Source: a virus. From it: a stretch of DNA of 63,198 bases. Positions 60,627 to 63,198 of the stretch are shown piece by piece. The position numbers were made by a program, and so were the translations under genes. Location of the stretch: positions 1 through 63,198 of IMG/VR virus record IMGVR_UViG_3300045929_000106; one strand, given 5' to 3'. Within the stretch, counting starts at the first letter, position 1, and every line of letters begins with the position of its first letter. The notes under the pieces are model-generated. The model did not search any database, was not told the origin of the DNA, and was given only the letters and a program-made list of their open reading frames with translations.

Positions 60627-60661
60627 CCCGCCGGTCCCAGGCGTGCGGCGTCGAAGTTTAA
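60623..60661 (+). CDS. Micro-frame ending in the same heptapeptide
   Basis: MTRRSQACGVEV then TAA, 12 residues. ATG overlaps the previous stop (ATGA). The seven residues QACGVEV repeat those ending the upstream protein, but all six degenerate codons and the stop codon differ. It could be a real peptide or a relic of duplication; too short to be sure. Confidence 0.3.
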   Translation: MTRRSQACGVEV

Positions 60662-60697
60662 CCCGCCCCTGCCCGCCCCCGCCCCTTAGTGAGTATA

Positions 60698-60727
60698 GGG
60701 GGTAGGGGGGTGCAGGGGGGAAGGGGG
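60698..60727 (+). terminator. G-quadruplex-forming terminator-like sequence
   Basis: Four runs of five or six G (60698-60702, 60705-60710, 60715-60720, 60723-60727) with two- to four-base loops make a strong G-quadruplex motif on the plus strand. It lies between the plus-strand operon and the convergent XRE gene. C-rich flanks (60661-60685, 60742-60765) can pair with it as an alternative stem. Confidence 0.6.
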
Positions 60728-60749
60728 AGTTACTCTTCAACCCCCGCCC

Positions 60750-61007
60750 CTACCTTCCCCCGTTCAGGAACCTCTCAAACTCCCGCGCAAACTCAGTCAG
60801 TGTGATCCCGAGGGCCGTCACGATCTTGTACACCGTCTCCAGGGTAGGCGAGTGCTGGCCCCTCTCCAGATCGGACATGTAGGCCCTGTCCAAGCCCGCC
60901 GCGTGCGCCAGCTTCTCCTGCGACAGGTTCCGGTCCCACCGGAGCTTGCGCAGCGCCCTGGTGAACGCCCGCCGGAGTGCGGGTTTGGAGGGAAGCTTCT
61001 TCGACAT
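60750..61007 (-). CDS. XRE-family repressor-like protein
   Basis: An 85-residue protein with a Cro/CI-type HTH (NLSQEKLAHAAGLDRAYMSD near 31-50), and the second half LERGQHSPTLETVYKIVTAL is typical of HTH_3. The ATG at 61007 is preferred because GGGGGCC precedes it. Short regulators of this kind act as phage repressors. It opens a leftward transcript into control DNA with two 20-bp repeats. Confidence 0.75.
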   Translation of the reverse strand: MSKKLPSKPALRRAFTRALRKLRWDRNLSQEKLAHAAGLDRAYMSDLERGQHSPTLETVYKIVTALGITLTEFAREFERFLNGGR

Positions 61008-61102
61008 GGAAGGCCCCCTTAGTCTATACGCCGGTTGTGAAAAACCCCACAAGGTTTACCCCGTCGGCGGATGTGCCACATTTTTCGACTAGCTAATTAC
61101 TG

Positions 61103-61162
61103 TAGATGCGCACGCGCGCGAGCCGGAACAGGAGCCACTAGGTAGATGCGCACGCGCGCGAG
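61103..61162. repeat. 20-bp direct repeat near the XRE gene
   Basis: TAGATGCGCACGCGCGCGAG occurs at 61103-61122 and 61143-61162, 40 bp apart. It contains GCGCGCGC alternation. The repeat is in the XRE gene upstream region, so autoregulatory operators are a natural reading. The rest of the 61008-61553 gap shows a doubtful minus frame (61201-61398) and an AT-rich leader. Confidence 0.7.
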
Positions 61163-61200
61163 GAAAACTCGCGGATTTACGCTAACAGAAAAATCATGCC

Positions 61201-61398
61201 TCATGGGGCAGGGGGGGTCATCTCTGTTATAGAATTGTCACCGTCAGAAGGGAACACCATGCGTTTTTCACTGAATTCCTCCCCTCCACAAACACGCCCA
61301 AACCACTCCAAAGGCCCGTAAACATTGGCTGGCAGGGCCCCGTTCCCCTTCGACAACCCGCAGCTCGCCCCGGCGGTTTCACCCTGGTAGAACCTCAT
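61201..61398 (-). CDS. Doubtful small frame
   Basis: A 65-residue frame in the otherwise gene-free control DNA; begins MRFYQGETAGASCG, ends Pro-rich. No ribosome binding site stands before the ATG and no family is seen. Listed only because it fills the gap. Confidence 0.25.
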   Translation of the reverse strand: MRFYQGETAGASCGLSKGNGALPANVYGPLEWFGRVCGGEEFSEKRMVFPSDGDNSITEMTPPAP

Positions 61399-61439
61399 CG
61401 AATTAACGACTAGGAAAATGATCGAGCCCCGGGCAACTG

Positions 61440-61553
61440 TTAGTATACTGGAAGAATAATATAGATATAGTAGTTATACACAGCAAAATCACAGAAGCTC
61501 ACCCTTATATATGGAAACGGAACGGCAACTATTTTTTATAGGAGAGTATATAA
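61440..61553 (+). promoter_or_regulatory. AT-rich leader/promoter region
   Basis: A markedly AT-rich 114-base stretch in an otherwise GC-rich genome, with TATACT at 61444-61449 and TTATATAT further on. GGAGAG lies before the ATG of the regulator at 61554. No clear -35 partner was found. It is likely the promoter of the replication/partition module. Confidence 0.45.
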
Positions 61554-62021
61554 ATGAGATCTGACACACTCTGGGGCTCCCGCCGGAACACGGCCAAGCA
61601 CCGCTGGGGACACCTGACCCTGGACCGGGAATACCGGGAAGATGTCATGAAGGTGAACAAGCTGACCGGCGAGGAGTACGTCGCGGACAGCGAGGGCCCG
61701 GTCATGTGGGATCTCTCCTGCGACTGCGGCCACGAGTTCACGATCCCGCTCAAGAGCTTCCCCGGCAGGCACGCGATGCGCTCCTGCGGGCGCGACGAGT
61801 GTCCCCACGCCATGAAGAGCGAGCGCAAGCGCAACCGGCCCAAGGCCCCGCGCGGCAGGCCCGCCAAGGCCAGCGACGGGCGCGGCCAGACGATCTACAT
61901 GGGGGCCGCCTTCCGCGCGAGCCTGGAAGCCTACGCCAAGCGCAAGGGGCTGACGCTTTCCGCCGCTATGGTGAATCTGGCCGAGGCCGCCCTGGAGCGC
62001 GCCCTCCTGGAAGAAGAGTAG
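61554..62021 (+). CDS. Regulator with zinc ribbon, AT hook and ribbon-helix-helix
   Basis: A 155-residue protein in three parts. A zinc-ribbon-like part has CDCG (about 56-59) and CGRDEC. A basic Pro/Arg stretch with RGRPAK follows. The C-terminal ribbon-helix-helix-like domain has GQTIYMGAAFRASLEAYAKR and the following helix. RHH proteins bind palindromes; ATATAACAGTTATAT lies directly after its stop. It is the first gene of the replication/partition block. Autoregulation is inferred. Confidence 0.65.
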   Translation: MRSDTLWGSRRNTAKHRWGHLTLDREYREDVMKVNKLTGEEYVADSEGPVMWDLSCDCGHEFTIPLKSFPGRHAMRSCGRDECPHAMKSERKRNRPKAPRGRPAKASDGRGQTIYMGAAFRASLEAYAKRKGLTLSAAMVNLAEAALERALLEEE

Positions 62022-62023
62022 CG

Positions 62024-62087
62024 ATATAACAGTTATATAAATTCGTTGAGGTAGCAACACGAATTAAATAACAGTTATATAAATTCG
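62024..62087. promoter_or_regulatory. Operator-like palindromes within direct repeats
   Basis: ATATAACAGTTATAT (62024-62038) and AAATAACAGTTATAT (62066-62080) stand within a perfect 20-bp direct repeat (ATAACAGTTATATAAATTCG, 62026-62045 and 62068-62087), 42 bp apart. The same palindrome is at 53864-53878. They lie after the RHH regulator and before the HTH and parB genes. Operators or parS-like sites are likely. Confidence 0.65.
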
Positions 62088-62238
62088 CCTTCGTTTTTCC
62101 TACTCGTGAAAATCAGCAGTTTCCCCAATCCTTCGTTTGTACCTTCGCTTTGACTTGACCTCCCGGTGTAACTCAAATATGCTAGTCGGATGATTTTTGC
62201 TCTCCCCCAAATCGCCATGGAGCGCGTCGAGGAGAGAG

Positions 62239-62604
62239 ATGCAAACAGAATGCGCCCCCCAGCCAGTATCCTGGGGCCCGCCGCCAATCACCGTGCCGCA
62301 GAAATACCGCCCCTCGTCCAACCGGGGAAAGCGGGTTCCCGGCTGGGAGGACACCAACATCACCACGCTGGCGCTCGACATGGGGGTCAGCTACCGCTAC
62401 CTGCTGGGGGTTTTGACCGGCCAGCGCAATACGACACTGGCGATGCTCCAATCCGCCGCCAACTGCCTGGGAATCGGGCTACCTGCGCTAGTGGCGCGGA
62501 TGGAGCAGGCCTGCCGATTGAAGCTTCTTGAGGCGGCCAACTCGCCTGGAAAGGCCGAGCGCCGTCGCATCCGAAACGAACGAAGGGCTATCCGGGCGCA
62601 GTAG
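62239..62604 (+). CDS. HTH protein upstream of parB
   Basis: A 121-residue protein with an HTH-like LALDMGVSYRYLLGVLTGQR near residues 44-63, a helical middle and a basic end. The ATG at 62239 has GAGGAGAG before it; an upstream TTG at 62197 is less likely. It is encoded between the operator repeats and parB, so it may be a copy-number or partition regulator. Confidence 0.6.
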   Translation: MQTECAPQPVSWGPPPITVPQKYRPSSNRGKRVPGWEDTNITTLALDMGVSYRYLLGVLTGQRNTTLAMLQSAANCLGIGLPALVARMEQACRLKLLEAANSPGKAERRRIRNERRAIRAQ

Positions 62605-62669
62605 ATGGCTGCCGCTCGGAAGCGTAATGCTGGCCGCACTCGCTGGCCAGATCGAACCGAGGTTTCCAC

Positions 62670-63198
62670 ATGAGCGGCATCCAATCAGCCCAGATTGGCG
62701 AAGAGGTAGTGCTTCTCCTCCCCTCCGAAATCCAGACGATCTCCCGCTATAACGTCAGGCCGTTTTCCTCCTCCGCATCGAGCGAAGACGAAGACAAGCG
62801 CATCGAGCAGTTGGCCCTCTCCATCGAGACGCAGGGCCAGTTCGACAGCGTCCTGATCACCCCCGAGCATGTGTTGGTGGCCGGTCACCGCAGGCGGCGC
62901 GCGGTGATCCTGATCAACGAGCGCAGATCGGCGCGCGGCAGGAGCCTGCTCCGGCTGGTGTGCGCGGTGGACCGCACGGGCGGCGACATGCGGCGCAAGG
63001 CCATCCAGAGCAACCTGCAGCGCCGCCAGACCTCCGTGATGGACCTCGCCTACCTGATCGTCCAGATCCGCGAGGAAAACGACTGGAGGGCCTGGAAGGG
63101 CACCCAGCAGGTGGCTGCCTACCTGGGGATCGATCCGTCCACCGTGGTGGCCGCCGAGCGCTTCCTGGGGGCGGAGAAAGACCTCCAGAACAGGCTCC
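62670..63198 (+). CDS. parB: ParB-like partition protein, N-terminal part (continues at the start of the contig)
   Basis: The N-terminal domain begins with ISRYNVRPF. An EQLALSIETQGQFDSVLI stretch and the HVLVAGHRRRRAV box follow, the two ParB/Srx-fold motifs that bind nucleotide in ParB. The gene runs off the right end and is completed at 148-650, about 343 residues in all. No ParA homologue was found. In phage-plasmids such proteins keep the low-copy molecule in daughter cells. Confidence 0.8.
   Translation, partial: MSGIQSAQIGEEVVLLLPSEIQTISRYNVRPFSSSASSEDEDKRIEQLALSIETQGQFDSVLITPEHVLVAGHRRRRAVILINERRSARGRSLLRLVCAVDRTGGDMRRKAIQSNLQRRQTSVMDLAYLIVQIREENDWRAWKGTQQVAAYLGIDPSTVVAAERFLGAEKDLQNRL
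63052..63198. repeat. Terminal redundancy, right copy
   Basis: This 147-base end repeats bases 1-147 with three mismatches near its start. Here the parB reading frame is open (GAG where the left copy has TAG), so this copy is probably the correct one. Confidence 0.9.

Overview
The window is a complete or near-complete temperate phage genome, here called a probable short-tailed (podovirus-like) phage of a high-GC bacterium. Bases 1-147 repeat bases 63052-63198 with three mismatches, so the molecule closes into a circle of about 63,051 bp or is circularly permuted, and a ParB-like gene spans the junction. A major capsid protein, scaffold, portal, terminase, adaptor-like proteins and a large nozzle-like protein are present. 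No tape measure, tail tube or sheath gene was seen, which is why a short tail is inferred. The host cannot be named. Strong AGGAGG-type ribosome binding sites and small proteins of the DUF3008, KTSC and Thivi_2564 types suggest a Gram-negative high-GC bacterium.

Layout. (1) 62.0-2.1 kb (across the junction): zinc/AT-hook/ribbon-helix-helix regulator, HTH protein, ParB-like protein, AAA-type ATPase, then a cluster of five iteron-like repeats; this looks like a plasmid-style replication/partition module. (2) 2.1-10.1 kb, plus strand: a tightly overlapping DNA-processing operon (PD-(D/E)XK nucleases, Sak4-like ATPase, ERCC4-type nuclease, many small proteins), interrupted by a striking 5-bp periodic repeat at 8.7 kb. 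(3) 10.1-47.5 kb, minus strand: one long late operon, transcribed leftward from about 47.5 kb. Reading order is small subunit-like protein, metallopeptidase-like protein, split large terminase, portal, scaffold, capsid, adaptors, nozzle, beta-propeller and collagen-like fibres, glycosyltransferases and probable internal virion proteins. One tailspike-like gene at 41.1-42.3 kb sits inside it in the opposite orientation. (4) 47.8-49.5 kb: tyrosine integrase and an excisionase-like gene. (5) 49.5-55.1 kb, minus strand: small regulatory and accessory proteins. (6) 55.6-60.7 kb, plus strand: a second accessory operon in which five cistrons carry the same leader sequence, ending with a second tyrosine recombinase. 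(7) 60.7-62.0 kb: a repressor-like XRE protein and repeat-rich control DNA.

Together these suggest a temperate phage that can integrate (int/xis-like pair) and possibly also persist as a plasmid (ParB-like protein, putative Rep ATPase, iterons, a Xer-like recombinase). No DNA polymerase, RNA polymerase, holin/endolysin pair or tRNA gene was recognised.
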